From Gemmatimonadaceae bacterium (GTDB lineage: Bacteria > Gemmatimonadota > Gemmatimonadetes > Gemmatimonadales > Gemmatimonadaceae): a DNA stretch of 64,000 nt. The notes beneath the pieces are model-generated. The model was given only the letters and a program-made list of their open reading frames with translations, ran no database searches and was not told the DNA's origin. Made by a program: the position numbers and the translations under genes. Below, piece by piece: positions 9,824 through 17,395 of the stretch (the stretch's first letter is position 1; every line of letters begins with the position of its first letter). The stretch covers positions 1-64,000 of the forward strand of contig JADZAN010000002.1 in NCBI GenBank assembly GCA_020852815.1, read 5' to 3'.

Positions 9824-11502
9824 CGCACATCCTCATCGTTAGGCCGTTGCCCTTCCGGCGCCGCAGGCGCCACTCCCGTCTCCCGTCCCCCGTCCCCCGT
9901 CCCCCCCGTAGCGCCGGTCATGTATTCCCCCACCAGCTCCCGCGTCGCTTCATCCCTCGCCAGCGTCGCCACGATCCGCCCCTCGTACATCACCGCCACC
10001 CTGTCCGCCAGCGACAACACCTCGACGAGGTCGGCGGAGATGAGGAGGACGCCCTTTCCGGCGTTGCGTGCGGCCCGCAGTTGCTCGTGAATGAACTCGA
10101 TCGCCCCCACGTCCACGCCGCGCGTGGGCTGCGAGGCCAGCAACACCGTGTACTCTCGACCGCGCATCTCACGGGCGATGACGATCTTCTGCTGGTTGCC
10201 GCCCGAAAGCGAACGAGCCGGCAACTCGGCGTTTGGCGGCCGGATGTCAAACTCGCGAATGCGGGCCAACGCGTTCGAGTGCACCTGCTCCCCGCGCAGC
10301 ACCCCGCCGCTCCCCGCGAAGTGATGCTGCAGCCCGAGGATGAGGTTGTCGCCGATCGAGTAGTCGAGGACCAGCCCCCGCCGGTGCCGGTCTTCGGGGA
10401 TGTGTGACAGCCCAAGCTCCGCGCGCGCGCGCACGGAAAGCTCGGTGACAGGCTTCCCCGCCATCGAGATCGTCCCCGAGGCAGGAGAGCGCAACCCCGC
10501 GATTGCCTCGATCAGCTCCGTCTGCCCATTCCCCTCGACCCCCGCGATCCCGAAGATCTCCCCCGGCAGCACGTCGAAGGAGAGATCATCCACCTCGTTA
10601 GGCTTCCGCGACGACGCCACGGTGAGCCGAGAGACGGACAGTACCGGCGTCGGCCGTGAACGCGAAGGCGCAGCCGAGCCCCCCCCGACTCCCCGCCCCC
10701 CCAGGGTCGTCCCCTCGTCTTCTCGTCTTCTCGTCCTCTCGTCTTCTCGCACAGAGGCGAGTCGCACATCCCGCCCCACCATCATCTTCGCGATCCCCGC
10801 CGGAGTCGTCGCCGACGTTTGCACCTCGCCCACCGTTGCCCCCGCGCGCATGACCGTGATCGAGGAGGACGCCTCCATCACCTCATCGAGCTTGTGCGTG
10901 ATGAGCACGACCGTGCCCCCCTCCGCCGTCAGCTTGCGCAGCACGCGCCACAGCTCCGTGACTTCAGGAGGTGAGAGCACCGCGGTCGGCTCATCGAGGA
11001 TGAGGATCTTCGCCCCGCGATAGAGCACCTTGAGAATCTCCACGCGTTGCAGCTCGCCGACGCTCAGATCCGACACCAGGCGCGACGGATCCACGCGCAG
11101 CCCGGTGCGCTCGCACAGCTCCCGCACCGCGCGCTCCGCGCCGGCACGATCAAGCTGCATGCCTTTAGTCAGCTCCTGCCCCAGCACCAGGTTCTCGGCC
11201 ACCGTGAGCGTCGGGACCAGCATGAAGTGCTGGTGCACCATCCCCACGCCAGCCGCAATCGCCTCACGCGTCGACCACCCGGTGACATCCTTCCCGTTCA
11301 CCTCCACGCGCCCGCCGTCCGGCGGATACATCCCGGCGAGAATGCGCATCAACGTCGACTTCCCGGCGCCGTTCTCCCCAACCAAGGCGTGAATCTCCCC
11401 GCGCTGCACCGTGAGCGTCGCGTCGCGGTTGGCGCGCACCTCGCCGAAGCGCTTGGCGACGCCGATGGCGCGAAGGGCGACGGGTGAGCTAGCGGCTGTC
11501 AT
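9820..11502 (-). CDS. ABC transporter ATPase with two nucleotide-binding domains (nucleoside family)
   Basis: Cytoplasmic ATPase of 560 residues with two ABC domains, as in simple-sugar/nucleoside importers. Domain 1 has Walker A GENGAGKST near residue 40, Q-loop region GVGMVHQHF, signature LSVGELQRVEI and Walker B ILILDEPTA. Domain 2 has the degenerate Walker A GVEGNGQTEL, signature LSGGNQQK and Walker B-like VLLASQPTRGVD, as usual for this family. The inter-domain linker holds an Arg/Glu-rich insert coded by an 8-bp CGTCTTCT-type repeat (10710-10750). The C-terminus ends in a GDGGRETG tail coded by another GGGGAC tract. Both insertions lie outside the folds. Confidence 0.88.
   Translation of the reverse strand: MTAASSPVALRAIGVAKRFGEVRANRDATLTVQRGEIHALVGENGAGKSTLMRILAGMYPPDGGRVEVNGKDVTGWSTREAIAAGVGMVHQHFMLVPTLTVAENLVLGQELTKGMQLDRAGAERAVRELCERTGLRVDPSRLVSDLSVGELQRVEILKVLYRGAKILILDEPTAVLSPPEVTELWRVLRKLTAEGGTVVLITHKLDEVMEASSSITVMRAGATVGEVQTSATTPAGIAKMMVGRDVRLASVREDERTRRREDEGTTLGGRGVGGGSAAPSRSRPTPVLSVSRLTVASSRKPNEVDDLSFDVLPGEIFGIAGVEGNGQTELIEAIAGLRSPASGTISMAGKPVTELSVRARAELGLSHIPEDRHRRGLVLDYSIGDNLILGLQHHFAGSGGVLRGEQVHSNALARIREFDIRPPNAELPARSLSGGNQQKIVIAREMRGREYTVLLASQPTRGVDVGAIEFIHEQLRAARNAGKGVLLISADLVEVLSLADRVAVMYEGRIVATLARDEATRELVGEYMTGATGGTGDGGRETGVAPAAPEGQRPNDEDVR
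9871..9908 (-). repeat. Third GGGGAC tract, in the C-terminal tail of the ATPase gene
   Basis: On the minus strand this gives five G-runs of at least three separated by AC or AGAC. It adds a Gly/Asp/Arg tail to the ATPase. Together with the two other tracts, all three core genes of the transporter carry one copy. Confidence 0.8.
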
Positions 11503-11586
11503 CGTGTGCTGTTCCGGCGGGGGCGAAGGGCGGTCTCACGCGAAGGGGCGAAGGCGCGTGGGCCACGCCAGCCCCCCCGCCCACCA

Positions 11587-11640
11587 ACCCAGCCCCCCCG
11601 CCCACCTTCCCAGCGAAAGCTGGGATCCATCTTCACTCGG
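11587..11640 (-). repeat. REP-type hairpin element, third copy
   Basis: On the minus strand it carries ATGGATCCCAGCTTTCGCTG and continues as GGAAGGTGGG, identical through the hairpin to the copy at 28-57. It lies in the gap between the ABC ATPase gene and the substrate-binding protein gene and is followed by C-rich/G-rich imperfect repeats of CCCCCCCGCCCACC. Confidence 0.75.
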
Positions 11641-11731
11641 CACTCCCGCACCCTCACCACATCGCGCCGATCTCGCCGCGCGCGCGGGCGCGCTCGATCG
11701 GCAGTCGCAAGGGAGGGCGGTGCGTGGTTCG

Positions 11732-11795
11732 GCATGAGGGCGGGAAAGGTCGTGGGGGGCGTGGAAGGGGGGAAGGGGGGAAGGGGGGAAGGGGA
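11732..11795. repeat. Duplicated G-rich leader segment with G-quadruplex potential
   Basis: Positions 11732-11758 match 13182-13208 at all but one base (GCATGAGGGCGGGAAAGGT then YGTGGGGGG). It continues into four runs of GGGGGG(AA) at 11753-11794, a textbook intramolecular quadruplex pattern on the plus strand. Read on the minus strand, the segment is a C-rich leader ending in CTCATG, the same arrangement as at the substrate-binding protein start. Here the ATG opens only a frame running through the REP element, which I do not consider a gene. Confidence 0.7.
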
Positions 11796-11900
11796 GAGCG
11801 AGGAACGTCGACGCCGAGCACACCGTCCGCCTGCGGAGGTCCGGCATTCCCTCCGCTCGTGTGCGCGTGTCGTTCTCGCGTACGCACTACGAAGCGTGCC

Positions 11901-12119
11901 ATGACCAGACCCACCTGCACCTCGCGGCGCTCCTCACGCAAGGTCGCGCACACCTTGCGGCTCTCGCCCGAAACACTCATCGCCGCCAAGCGGATACTCG
12001 GCACCCGTACCGCCACCGAGACCATCGAGGCCGCCCTCGCTCCACTCGTCCTCCCCAAGGCGCAACTCGATGGAAACCGCGCCCTACCTGCCACGATCGT
12101 CACCTCACCCGACGCGTGA
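11901..12119 (+). CDS. Small antitoxin-like (ribbon-helix-helix type) protein, orphan
   Basis: Small protein of 72 residues. The central part, LRLSPETLIAAKRILGTRT then ATETIEAAL, has the pattern of VapB/DUF2191-type antitoxins, in which a short strand is followed by two helices. The start is the ATG at 11901; a longer frame upstream is Gly/Arg-rich repeat sequence. There is no toxin gene alongside: only 28 bp separate it from the oppositely oriented end of the substrate-binding protein gene. It may be an orphan remnant of a toxin-antitoxin locus. It sits inside an otherwise minus-strand transporter operon, splitting the binding-protein gene from the ATPase gene. Confidence 0.45.
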   Translation: MTRPTCTSRRSSRKVAHTLRLSPETLIAAKRILGTRTATETIEAALAPLVLPKAQLDGNRALPATIVTSPDA

Positions 12120-12147
12120 GCGCCCCGACCCGCACCCTCCCCATCCC

Positions 12148-13185
12148 CTACTTCGTCGACGGCACGCTGATCCTCCCCCCAATGATCTCCTGCCGCAACG
12201 CCTCCACCCGCGCATGCACCGAATCAGGGATCAGCCCCCGGTTGTGCGCATCATAGATGTAGTCCACCCCCTTCTCGCGCAGCCCCAACTGGAAGATCCC
12301 GCCCTTGAAGGTGCCGTCCTTCACCCGCTCGATCGTGTCGAAGACCGCGGCGTCGACTCCTTTCACCATCGACGTGAGGATGAAACCCGGAGCCTCGCTG
12401 TACTGATCGGCGTCGACCCCGATGGCCAGCTTCCCGCGCCGCCTAACGGCTTCGAACACACCGAGCCCGGTGGAGCCCGAGGCGTGGAAGATCACGTTCA
12501 CTCCCGATTGGATCTGCGAGAGCGCCAGCTCCTGCCCGCGCGACGGGTTGCGGAACGCCTCCGGTGTGACGCCGGCGTACTGGGCGATCACTTCGCAGTC
12601 CGGGCAGACCGCCTTCACCCCCGCCTTGTATCCCATCTCGAACTTGTGGATGAGCGGGAAGTCCATCCCGCCCACGAAGCCCACCTTCTTCGACCCGCCC
12701 GCCAGCGCCGCCAGCGCGCCCACCAGGAACGACCCTTCCTCCTCGCGGAACTTGAGCGCCGCCAGGTTGGCCGGCGGCTGAACGGCTTTCCCCGACGCGT
12801 CCATCGTCACCGCGTAGTCGACCCCGGCGAAGTTCGTCTTCGGATACTCCTTGGCGAGCTGCGTGAGGTCGTCGGAGAAGATGAAGCCGACGCCGATCAC
12901 CAGGTCCATCCCCTCGGCGGCGAGGAGCCGGAGCCCCGCCTCGCGGTCCGAGCCCTCGCCCGGTTCAATGAAGCGGACGCGCGCCCCCAGCTCCTTGAGC
13001 GCTCGTTCCGCGCCGAGGTATGCGCCGTCGTTGAACGACTTGTCGCCGCGCCCGCCGAGGTCGAAGACGATCCCCACGTCGAGCCCTTCGCCCGATGGCC
13101 GCTCCTCGGCGCCTGATGGGCGGACGAAGAGGAGGGCGATATGAACGACGAGGAGCGTGCCGAGGACGTAGGTGAGCTTGCGCAT
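12148..13185 (-). CDS. BMP-family ABC transporter substrate-binding protein (nucleoside type)
   Basis: Periplasmic binding protein of 345 residues. The ATG at 13185 gives a hydrophobic N-terminal signal (MRKLTYVLGTLLVVHIALLF); upstream in-frame codons are Pro/Ala-rich leader. Family signatures are GRGDKSFNDGAYLGAERALK, GVGFIFSDDL, NFAGVDYAV, the strongly conserved EEEGSFLVGALAAL, GFVGGMDFPLI and HASGSTGLGVFEAV, all as in BmpA/Med-type nucleoside receptors. A typical lipobox cysteine is not obvious, so it may stay anchored by its N-terminal helix. It should feed the ATPase and permeases downstream, although a 645-bp gap with an opposite-strand small gene lies between them. Confidence 0.87.
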   Translation of the reverse strand: MRKLTYVLGTLLVVHIALLFVRPSGAEERPSGEGLDVGIVFDLGGRGDKSFNDGAYLGAERALKELGARVRFIEPGEGSDREAGLRLLAAEGMDLVIGVGFIFSDDLTQLAKEYPKTNFAGVDYAVTMDASGKAVQPPANLAALKFREEEGSFLVGALAALAGGSKKVGFVGGMDFPLIHKFEMGYKAGVKAVCPDCEVIAQYAGVTPEAFRNPSRGQELALSQIQSGVNVIFHASGSTGLGVFEAVRRRGKLAIGVDADQYSEAPGFILTSMVKGVDAAVFDTIERVKDGTFKGGIFQLGLREKGVDYIYDAHNRGLIPDSVHARVEALRQEIIGGRISVPSTK

Positions 13186-13241
13186 GAGGGCGGGAAAGGT
13201 TGTGGGGGGGAGGGTGGGGGGGAAGGGGGCGGGGGCGGGGG
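13182..13241. promoter_or_regulatory. C-rich leader of the BMP gene / G-quadruplex motif
   Basis: Second copy of the segment described at 11732. It covers the start codon of the binding-protein gene (13183-13185) and the 56 nt upstream. On the mRNA strand it is almost entirely pyrimidine and C-rich, so there is no Shine-Dalgarno sequence. The opposite strand carries GGGGGGG AGGG T GGGGGGG AA GGGGG C GGGGG-type runs. Confidence 0.55.
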
Positions 13242-13535
13242 CGAGTGCCGGGTGCACGCGTCAGCTCGCGCTCATCGAGCAGTTCGACCGAGCGGGAGAT
13301 TTAGTTCTCGGAACGCGGTCCGCTCTGATTCGCTCGACCGACGCCTCGCCTATGCTTCTCGCCGACGCGGACGACCCCGGCCGTGGGCATGGCGTTGCGA
13401 TTCGAGGCGAAATTCTACCACGCGCCGCAGCCAGCGGGCTGCCGCTGAAGCCGTACCGCGGAGCACTCGTCATGACGACAACGCTCCGACGCGCCGGACT
13501 TGCGGTCGCGACTGAGCGGAAGCCAATCCGTTGGT

Positions 13536-13640
13536 GCCGCCGAGGCGCTGGCGATCCTGCTCGAGGCGCGCGCCGATCTCACGATCGCGGCCAAGGAGGT
13601 CACGCCCATGGAGACGGCGCGCAAGCGCAACGATGCGGAT
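13536..13640 (+). pseudogene. Ankyrin-repeat remnant
   Basis: One frame reads AAEALAILLEARADLTIAAK then EVTPMETARKRND, which matches the second half of one ankyrin repeat and the start of another (consensus ..LLEAGADLTIADKEGVTPLETARKRGH) with a one-residue loss. Flanking sequence in the same frame does not continue the repeats. The rest of the 580-bp stretch 13186-13765 holds no credible gene. Confidence 0.4.
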
Positions 13641-13765
13641 TCTCTCGCTCCTCCACCTGTCCCCCGCTCCGCGCACGCCGTAGCTTGGCCCGCCTTCCCA
13701 CCGCAAAGGCCCGCTCGCCCCGCAAGACCATCTGAACGTCGTTCCCCCTCTCACGACACCAAACG

Positions 13766-14461
13766 ATGAGCAGCGACTACAACGCCGGCTACGACGCGGG
13801 CGCGCGCGGCAACATGTTCAGCGCCCCCGCGACCGCTGAAGGGACGGCCGGTTTCATGGCGGGGCAGGCCGCCGCCAGGAGCAAGTACGAGGGGAGCCTG
13901 GAATGGATCCTGGCCCCGCTCGTGCTCTGGCCGTTCGTCCTCATCTTCTACCCGGTGGGCGGCGTGGCGACGCTCCTGACGGCGATGGTAGCCGAGAAGG
14001 TGGCCCTCGCCGTGGGGCTCGGCGGGAGTCCGCTGCTGCGCTGGGCGCTGATCCTCCTCCCCACAATCGTTGTCTGCTGGACGGTGGTGCGACGGGAGCA
14101 GTTCTGGGGGATGAATCGCACCTACTACCTGGCGCGGCACGTGGTGCGACTGCTCCTGCTGGCGATGCTGATGAACGGCGGCGCCACGAACGCCTGGCGC
14201 ACCGCGCGCGACCTTCCGTCGTTAGGGTGGGAGGCGACGATCGCCTGGCCGCCGCAATGGATGGCAGTCGCGCTCTGCCTGGTGTTCTGGCAGCTCTTCT
14301 TCATGCGCGCCCACCAGTTCCGGCTCTACTGGGACAAGAAGCTCAAGATGTGGTTCTTCCGCCCCAAGGACTTCTCGCCGCTCTACTTCAGGTGGAATCG
14401 CTCGGAGAAGCCCGTCGAACGTCAGGCGCCGATCGCGATGCCGAAGCGGTGGGGGGAGTGA
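13766..14461 (+). CDS. Hypothetical inner-membrane protein
   Basis: Unrecognised protein of 231 residues. The N-terminal 40 residues are polar and Gly/Ala-rich (DYNAGYDAGARGNMF). Four hydrophobic segments follow, near 46-75, 88-106, 122-138 and 168-188. The C-terminal tail is basic and aromatic (FRLYWDKKLKMWFFRPKDF then SPLYFRWNR) and probably cytoplasmic. No catalytic motif is visible. A Leu-Gly pair at 14219 is coded by the TTAGGG context common in this window. It stands alone between a degenerate region and a convergent small gene. Confidence 0.65.
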   Translation: MSSDYNAGYDAGARGNMFSAPATAEGTAGFMAGQAAARSKYEGSLEWILAPLVLWPFVLIFYPVGGVATLLTAMVAEKVALAVGLGGSPLLRWALILLPTIVVCWTVVRREQFWGMNRTYYLARHVVRLLLLAMLMNGGATNAWRTARDLPSLGWEATIAWPPQWMAVALCLVFWQLFFMRAHQFRLYWDKKLKMWFFRPKDFSPLYFRWNRSEKPVERQAPIAMPKRWGE

Positions 14462-14489
14462 CGGACCCATCGCCCGCCACGGTCCCGCG

Positions 14490-14762
14490 TCAACGCAAGT
14501 AGCGCCGGGCGACCTGCTCCAGCCGGTCCTGGTTTGTCTTCACCGCTTCGGCGAGCACCTCTTCCACATAGGGGCGCAGCGTCGGTTCTCCCCAGTGGTA
14601 ACCCGTCGCCCGCTCCGCCAGCTGCGTCTCGTTGACGCATGCCGCCTCGAGCAGTGCGCGCGCGGCCGCGCGATCGAACTCCGGATCGTCGCGCGGCGGC
14701 AAGGCGTAGTTGCGCCGGGGCATCTCCCCTTCGGCGTCGTCGCGTAGGAATGCACGTGACAT
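14490..14762 (-). CDS. Small conserved-looking hypothetical protein
   Basis: Acidic, helical protein of 90 residues, beginning MSRAFLRDD and containing LPPRDDPEFDRAAARALLEA, TGYHWGEP and a C-terminal RLEQVARRYLR. The MSRAF(L/V) start resembles the N-termini of some GreA/GreB-type proteins, but the rest of that fold is absent, so I give no function. The start is well supported: AGGAGGG lies 5 nt upstream of the ATG at 14762. It converges on the membrane protein gene with 28 bp between stops. Confidence 0.65.
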   Translation of the reverse strand: MSRAFLRDDAEGEMPRRNYALPPRDDPEFDRAAARALLEAACVNETQLAERATGYHWGEPTLRPYVEEVLAEAVKTNQDRLEQVARRYLR

Positions 14763-14882
14763 CGAGACCCTCCTCTCCGTCGTCTCACGTGGATCATGCA
14801 GCCGGCGCCCCGGGGCGCGCGCGATCGCGGGTGTCCTGCAATTATACCACCCCGCACCTCAACGCTACCCGCCAACAGCACC

Positions 14883-15006
14883 CCACCTCTGCCGTGTTCC
14901 ACTCTGCGAAACCCTGCGCTTTCTGCTGTGAAAGAACTCGCGGCGCCGCCGACAGTCGTGCGGGAAGATCTTCCACCGCGAAGAACGCAGAGTCTCGCAG
15001 AGGTGG
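14883..15006. repeat. Imperfect long inverted repeat, GAACGCAGAGTCTC family
   Basis: The arms are about 14883-14934 and 14971-15006. The right arm contains AAGAACGCAGAGTCTCGCAG, and its complement is found with small gaps in the left arm (CCACCTCTG ... CTCTGCG ... CTGTGAAA). The same core occurs at 26667-26780. Such elements resemble non-autonomous palindromic repeats. The surrounding 14763-15247 holds no intact gene. Confidence 0.65.
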
Positions 15007-15085
15007 TGACGGCGTGTTGGTGCGGCGGTAGATTCGCTCGCCCTCCCCGGCCGCCGTCCTCCCCGCGTCGAGCACGCGAGCAGTA

Positions 15086-15226
15086 TGGCTTTCGAAGACG
15101 CTCGCCAGGAATGGGGCCTTCCGCGGCAACCGCATCGACGTGACCTTCGAGCGAGACGGCGGGGCGATCGAGCGGATCGTACGGCAGGTGGGGCGGCAGA
15201 AGCTCATGGCGAAGCGGCGGAGGTGA
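15086..15226 (+). pseudogene. C-terminal tail remnant, possibly of a serine hydrolase/peptidase
   Basis: A 46-codon frame without a start (reading TLARNGAFRGNRIDVTFERD then GGAIERIVRQVGRQ and LMAKRRR, stop) resembles the terminal beta-hairpin domain found at the ends of CubicO-type or DUF3471-bearing hydrolases. No upstream catalytic part is present, so it is at best a remnant. Confidence 0.3.
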
Positions 15227-15247
15227 TGCGGAATCGCAGCGCTGCAC

Positions 15248-15652
15248 ATGAGGGAGGTGATCTTCTTGCGACGATTCAGCGGTGCGCGTGCCCACGCCCG
15301 TGGCGCGTCGTCGGTCGTGCTGGCCTTCATCTTCGCGGCGTGTCACACCCCCGAAGGCGTGCCTACTCCTGCCACGCTCGCCTTTCGCCTCGACGCCCCG
15401 TTCTGCAGCAGCCGCCTCCCCGCCGAGTTCTTCATCGATGGGCGATCGGTCGGCGTCGACACGTTCCGCATTCATCTTCCCCCGGAGCACACCGAGTCGG
15501 CGCGCTTCTCCGTGACGCCGGGGGCGCATCTCATCGGCGCACGAGTGACGATCGGCGCCAGCACGGTTGTCTGGCCCGATGCGGGCGATACGGTCGTGAC
15601 CTTTCGCGCCGACACCATCTACACGCGCGTGCTGCCGTTCTACTGTTCCTGA
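15248..15652 (+). CDS. Small putative lipoprotein, function unknown
   Basis: Predicted 134-residue exported protein. A hydrophobic segment SSVVLAFIFAAC ends in a lipobox-like cysteine near residue 32, after an Arg-rich start; a GTG a few codons in is an alternative start. The mature part, about 100 residues, looks beta-rich (AEFFIDGRSVGVDTFRIHLP, then VTPGAHLIGARVTIGAST) and could be a small Ig-like or PEGA-like domain. Three cysteines besides the lipobox are present. It is not recognised as any named family and stands alone. Confidence 0.55.
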   Translation: MREVIFLRRFSGARAHARGASSVVLAFIFAACHTPEGVPTPATLAFRLDAPFCSSRLPAEFFIDGRSVGVDTFRIHLPPEHTESARFSVTPGAHLIGARVTIGASTVVWPDAGDTVVTFRADTIYTRVLPFYCS

Positions 15653-15670
15653 TTGACGTGCCGACGACGT

Positions 15671-16122
15671 CTACCCGGAGCGCAGTGCCACGTTAGGGTC
15701 CACGCGCGACGCGCGCAGCGCCGGCACCAGCGTCGCCAGGAACGCTGCGGCGAGCAGCACCGCGATCACGATACCTTACATGCGCGGGTCGCGCGCCGGT
15801 TGGTCGAAGAGGAGCGGTTGCACCTGGGCGCCAGCCGCAAGCGCGATGGCCGCGCCCAGCGCCACGCCGATTGCGGTGAGCACCATGCCCTGGCGCACGA
15901 TGAGGCGCAACAGGTCCTGTGCCTGCGCGCCGGGTGCCACCAGCACGCCCAGCTCGTGCATGCGCTGCGCGACGTCGTAGCCAATCACCCGGTGCAGCCC
16001 GATCGCGGCGACGAGCAGGGCAAGAATCCCGAAGGGCGCGGTGTTGGCGCCGATGCCGAGGGCGAGCGTGGCGACCGGAGGGCGTATGCGACGTCCTGCC
16101 GCAGCGTGTCGAGGAGGGCCAT
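15671..16122 (-). pseudogene. Collapsed ADOP/MacB-type permease
   Basis: Starts with MALLDTLRQDVAYALRS (ATG at 16122), the standard opening of an ADOP permease. After a frameshift come ATLALGIGANTA and then, directly, GILALLVAAIGLHRVIGYD and VAQRMHELGVLVAPGAQ, which belong some 600 or more residues further on in intact members. A second disruption near 15776 (in-frame stop) precedes the terminal IVIAVLLAAAFLATLVPAL then RASRVDPNVALRSG. So the gene has lost its middle and is frameshifted at least twice. A complete relative is at 22019-24475. Confidence 0.7.
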
Positions 16123-16150
16123 GGGGGGCGGGGAAATCGGGGGGGAGATC

Positions 16151-16193
16151 GGGGTCAGAGTCACCGAGAATTTGGTTCGGTGACTCTGACCCC
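16151..16193. repeat. Perfect 17-bp palindromic hairpin
   Basis: GGGGTCAGAGTCACCGA (16151-16167) and its exact complement (16177-16193) flank a 9-nt loop. The GGGGTCAGAGTC word is, from memory, common at ends of REP-associated or small palindromic elements in other bacteria. It lies just upstream of the collapsed permease, possibly the trace of an insertion or a strong terminator. Confidence 0.8.
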
Positions 16194-16303
16194 AATCGAA
16201 CGAAATCTGCGAGCGTACCAAAATCGCGCATCTGGTGCACCGGCGTCGCGGGCGCTCTATTCACATCGCACATCATCCGCATCCTCAAGGAGATGAACGA
16301 CTT

Positions 16304-16789
16304 ATGAACTGTGCCTTCCGTCGGTGGACTACGCGTGGGGCGCTCGGGCTCGCAGGTGCGCTGCTGTCGGTCGCCTGCAGCCCGGCTCCGCAACAGGAGC
16401 GCGTCGGGAGCGATCCCACGCACGATCCGCGCACCGCCGTCCCACTCCCCGCCCACGGCCAGGAGGCAGTACTCGGCGAGATGCGGCAGCTACTGGGCGC
16501 GATTGGTGGTGCGATGTCGGCGGCGGCGCGCGCGGATACGCTCGCCTTGATCGCCGCGCTGGCGCCGGCCGGTAGCGCCGCGGCGGCCGACCACGAACTC
16601 GAGGAGCTCCTCCCTGCCGAATGGAAGGAACTGGCCGAGCGCACCCACGGCGGCTTTGATAGCCTGACGGTCGCGGTGCGGCGCGCGCCCAACGCACAGG
16701 CGGTGAAGGACACGGTCCTGGTGGGAATTGCCCGTATCAGCGCATCGTGCACCGCCTGTCACGAGAAGTTCCGCGTCTGGGTGCGCTAG
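16304..16789 (+). CDS. Lipoprotein with C-terminal c-type heme motif (cytochrome c' / class II-like)
   Basis: Exported lipoprotein of 161 residues. The ATG at 16304 begins a signal ending in the lipobox LLSVAC; an ATG at 16235 adds unrelated codons. The mature part is mostly helical and ends with ASCTACHEKFRVWVR, where CTACH is a heme c attachment site placed at the extreme C-terminus, as in class II cytochromes c (c', c556). A small monoheme electron carrier or gas-binding cytochrome of the periplasm is the likely role. It is followed by a DUF1801 gene on the same strand, with no obvious functional link. Confidence 0.75.
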   Translation: MNCAFRRWTTRGALGLAGALLSVACSPAPQQERVGSDPTHDPRTAVPLPAHGQEAVLGEMRQLLGAIGGAMSAAARADTLALIAALAPAGSAAAADHELEELLPAEWKELAERTHGGFDSLTVAVRRAPNAQAVKDTVLVGIARISASCTACHEKFRVWVR

Positions 16790-16873
16790 CACCCCACACG
16801 ACGACGTCTAACGATTGGCAGCAACACCGCACCTGCCCGCGCCAGCGGGCAGGTGCGCAACGGGAGCGACGAC

Positions 16874-17248
16874 ATGAAGGCGAGCACCTCTCCGCCAGCT
16901 ACAATCGACGCATACATCGCCGCATCGCCACCCGCGGTCCAGCCTATCCTGGAACGGATCCGGCGCACGGTGCGCAAGGCAGCTCCCCTCGCCGAGGAAC
17001 GCATCAGCTATCGGATGCCAGCCTTCTTCCTCGACGGGGTGGTGATCTACTTCGCCGCGTTCAAGAAGCACATCGGGATCTTTCCCCCGGTGCGCGACGC
17101 GGCGCTCCTTCCCCAGTTGTCGAAGTACGCCGGTCCCAAGGGCAACCTGCAGTTCCCGCTCTCGGAGCCAATCCCCTACACCCTCATCACGAAGATCGTG
17201 AAGGCGCGCTTGCGGGCGAATCGTGACCGCAAGGCGGCGCGCTCGTAG
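16874..17248 (+). CDS. DUF1801 (YdhG/YjbR-like fold) protein
   Basis: Small cytoplasmic protein of 124 residues in the DUF1801 family. Signatures are TIDAYIAASPPAVQPILERI, the conserved ISYRMPAFFLDGVVIYFAAF, KHIGIFPP and GNLQFPLSEPIPY. Related proteins are annotated as iron chaperone-like, but no function is firmly established. The ATG at 16874 is preferred over 16853 because the family starts near ATIDAYI. It ends at a long hairpin that separates it from a convergent esterase gene. Confidence 0.8.
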   Translation: MKASTSPPATIDAYIAASPPAVQPILERIRRTVRKAAPLAEERISYRMPAFFLDGVVIYFAAFKKHIGIFPPVRDAALLPQLSKYAGPKGNLQFPLSEPIPYTLITKIVKARLRANRDRKAARS

Positions 17249-17321
17249 TGGTTTCGGAACCGGTAGCCGCTTCGCCGGCGCATTGCGCCCGTAACGGCGC
17301 GGCCGCCGGTTCTGAAACCAC
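17248..17321. terminator. Long hairpin between convergent genes
   Basis: The 16-bp arms GTGGTTTCGGAACCGG (17248-17263) and CCGGTTCTGAAACCAC (17306-17321) pair with one G-T. The 42-nt interior is itself GC-rich and self-complementary (GCCG, GCGC words). The left arm begins at the last base of the DUF1801 stop codon. This could be a bidirectional terminator or a palindromic repeat element. Confidence 0.6.
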
Positions 17322-17395
17322 GTGCAGGAAGGGGCAGCGCGGTCATTAGACTCTGCCTCCATGCGTTGCAGCCGCCGGTGGAGCGCGGCGGCGCG

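Noticed and set aside
11499-11735. Frame containing the DPSFRWEG peptide
   Set aside because: It is the reading of a REP-type repeat plus C-rich sequence; this peptide arises from repeats, not from a conserved protein.
12148-13257. Riboswitch upstream of the nucleoside transporter genes
   Set aside because: The leader is C-rich repeat sequence and I see no purine-riboswitch core.
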